This document shows, one piece after another, positions 34,939 to 35,535 of a stretch of DNA of 35,535 nt. Origin of the DNA: Actinoplanes lobatus (GTDB lineage: Bacteria; Actinomycetota; Actinomycetes; Mycobacteriales; Micromonosporaceae). Position 1 is the first letter of the stretch; every line of letters starts with the position of its first letter. The notes under the pieces are model-generated. The model saw only the letters and a program-made list of their open reading frames with translations. It ran no database searches and had not been told where the DNA came from. The stretch spans positions 1-35,535 of the forward strand of contig NZ_JACHNC010000002.1 in assembly GCF_014205215.1 (NCBI RefSeq), given 5' to 3'. The position numbers and the translations under genes were made by a program.

Positions 34939-35388
34939 ATGCCTCACCAGGAGCTGACGCCGCTCGGCGAGTTGCTCGAGCACGCCCGCAGTAAGGTGCT
35001 GCACCTCTCCGTACGTCAGGCGGCCAAGCGCGCAGGGGTGAGCCCCACCCTCTGGACCCAGGTCGTCACCGGCAGAAGAGCGGGATCACCAAGGCCCGTG
35101 CGCACTACCGTGCGCACCGTGGTGGCGATGGCCCTGGCCGTGAACGTGGATCCGGGCGAGGCGCTCGGCATTGCCGGCATGCCCTCAGCACCCGAGGCGA
35201 TCGAGGCGATCGTGTCCGAACTGCACGCGGGCATCGAGGCCGAGAGCCAGGTAGCGAGCCGGAATCTCGCCGACGAGATCGAGCGCATCGGCACGCTTCA
35301 CGGCGTCACGGCAGACGAGAAAATCCGCATGGTCAACACGCTCATCAATATCCACGAGCAGCGCGCAGCGGAATCCGGAACCAGATAA
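34939..35388 (+). CDS. immunity repressor (HTH)
   Basis: 149 residues from ATG 34939 without a ribosome binding site, so probably leaderless. HTH near 22-55 (LSVRQAAKRAGVSPTLWTQVVTGRRAG). The rest is helical (SELHAGIEAESQVASRNLADEIERIGTLHG) and would dimerise; no S24 peptidase domain, so induction does not use RecA self-cleavage of this protein but more likely the Bro-N/KilAC antirepressor. Located between the switch and the attachment region. Confidence 0.75.
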   Translation: MPHQELTPLGELLEHARSKVLHLSVRQAAKRAGVSPTLWTQVVTGRRAGSPRPVRTTVRTVVAMALAVNVDPGEALGIAGMPSAPEAIEAIVSELHAGIEAESQVASRNLADEIERIGTLHGVTADEKIRMVNTLINIHEQRAAESGTR

Positions 35389-35492
35389 GAACGTCGATAC
35401 GTTCAGTACCCGTCTAGCAAAATCATCTAGATCAGCGATCACCGATCTAGCAGGTCAGAGCATCCAAGAGATCAGCGCTAAGGTTGTCCCTC
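35389..35492. other. attachment region, right arm with repeated CTAG boxes
   Basis: It holds CCGTCTAGCA (35410-35419), ATCTAG (35425-35430) and GATCTAGCA (35444-35452), plus AGATCAGCG twice (35429-35437, 35469-35477). ACCCGTCTAG here (35408-35417) repeats at 71-80. GAACGT/ACGTTC (35389-35404) is a small hairpin after the repressor. Candidate integrase arm sites. Confidence 0.45.
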
Positions 35493-35535
35493 CTTGTAAA
35501 CGGGAGGTCGTCGGTTCGATCCCGACCGGGGGCTC
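35493..35535 (+). tRNA. 3' half of tRNA-Thr (TGT), attachment core
   Basis: CTTGTAA (anticodon loop, TGT at 35495-35497), a T-arm GTCGG-TTCGATC-CCGAC (35510-35526) and the acceptor strand CGGGGGC (35527-35533) with discriminator T are all present. The bases before 35493 do not pair as an anticodon stem should (CCCTC versus ACGGG), so the tRNA 5' half is missing and the identity starts here. This is the duplicated 3' core expected at one end of a prophage inserted in tRNA-Thr. Confidence 0.7.

Noticed and set aside
1..35535. CRISPR array
   Set aside because: I saw no set of regularly spaced 20-40 base direct repeats; the only short regular repeat is the 11-base-period triplet at 31833.

Overview
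The window looks like a nearly complete temperate siphovirus (prophage) of about 35.5 kb from a high-GC actinobacterium. The support is GC-rich codon use, many GTG starts, long runs of genes joined by ATGA/GTGA/TGATG overlaps, leaderless promoters at regulatory genes, actinophage-type terminase, endolysin and Zn-ribbon proteins, and no mycolyl-arabinogalactan esterase gene (so a host without mycolic acids is likelier; Micromonosporaceae or Streptomyces-like hosts fit, but genus cannot be fixed). The last 43 bases are the 3' half of a tRNA-Thr(TGT), the expected duplicated attachment core, and the first gene is a tyrosine integrase, so the window probably runs from just inside one attachment site through the other.

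Layout. 1-3260: integration/lysogeny end with integrase, two AlpA-like HTH paralogues behind look-alike leaderless promoters, several tiny genes and a proline-rich membrane-anchored protein that may be a lysogenic-conversion gene. 3373-5155: lysis genes (holin-like, second membrane protein, LAS-type peptidase endolysin) with one unexplained gene on the opposite strand. 5169-19763 (minus strand): late structural operon, read right to left: tail fibre, TerS, TerL, small membrane protein, HK97-type portal, protease and capsid, a glycosyltransferase, connectors, tail proteins, a frameshifted tail assembly chaperone, tape measure, minor tail protein. 19911-20216: HNH endonuclease next to the packaging genes.

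20397-34794 (minus strand): early operon, read right to left from the genetic switch: Cro-like XRE protein, small genes, Bro-N/KilAC antirepressor, many small unknowns, RecE-like exonuclease and annealing protein, an ArsR-type regulator, a resolvase-like nuclease, small Zn-ribbon proteins, replication initiator and G39P-like helicase loader, then a stack of XRE/HTH regulators just before the early/late boundary. Strong hairpins punctuate the operon. An IS200/IS605-type element with tnpB only (25502-26887) sits in it, inserted exactly between the ribosome binding site and start codon of a 45-residue gene.

34795-35535: divergent immunity switch (Cro-like gene left, repressor right) with two near-identical operators placed equivalently at two leaderless promoters, then an attachment region with repeated CTAG-containing boxes and the tRNA-Thr core.

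Most notable: the TnpB insertion and what its guide would target, the symmetrical switch, an 11-bp-period triple repeat in the early operon, a +1 frameshift site in the tail chaperone, an antisense gene inside the lysis cassette, and a phage ArsR regulator inside the recombination module. Functions are inferred from motifs and order only; no search was run.
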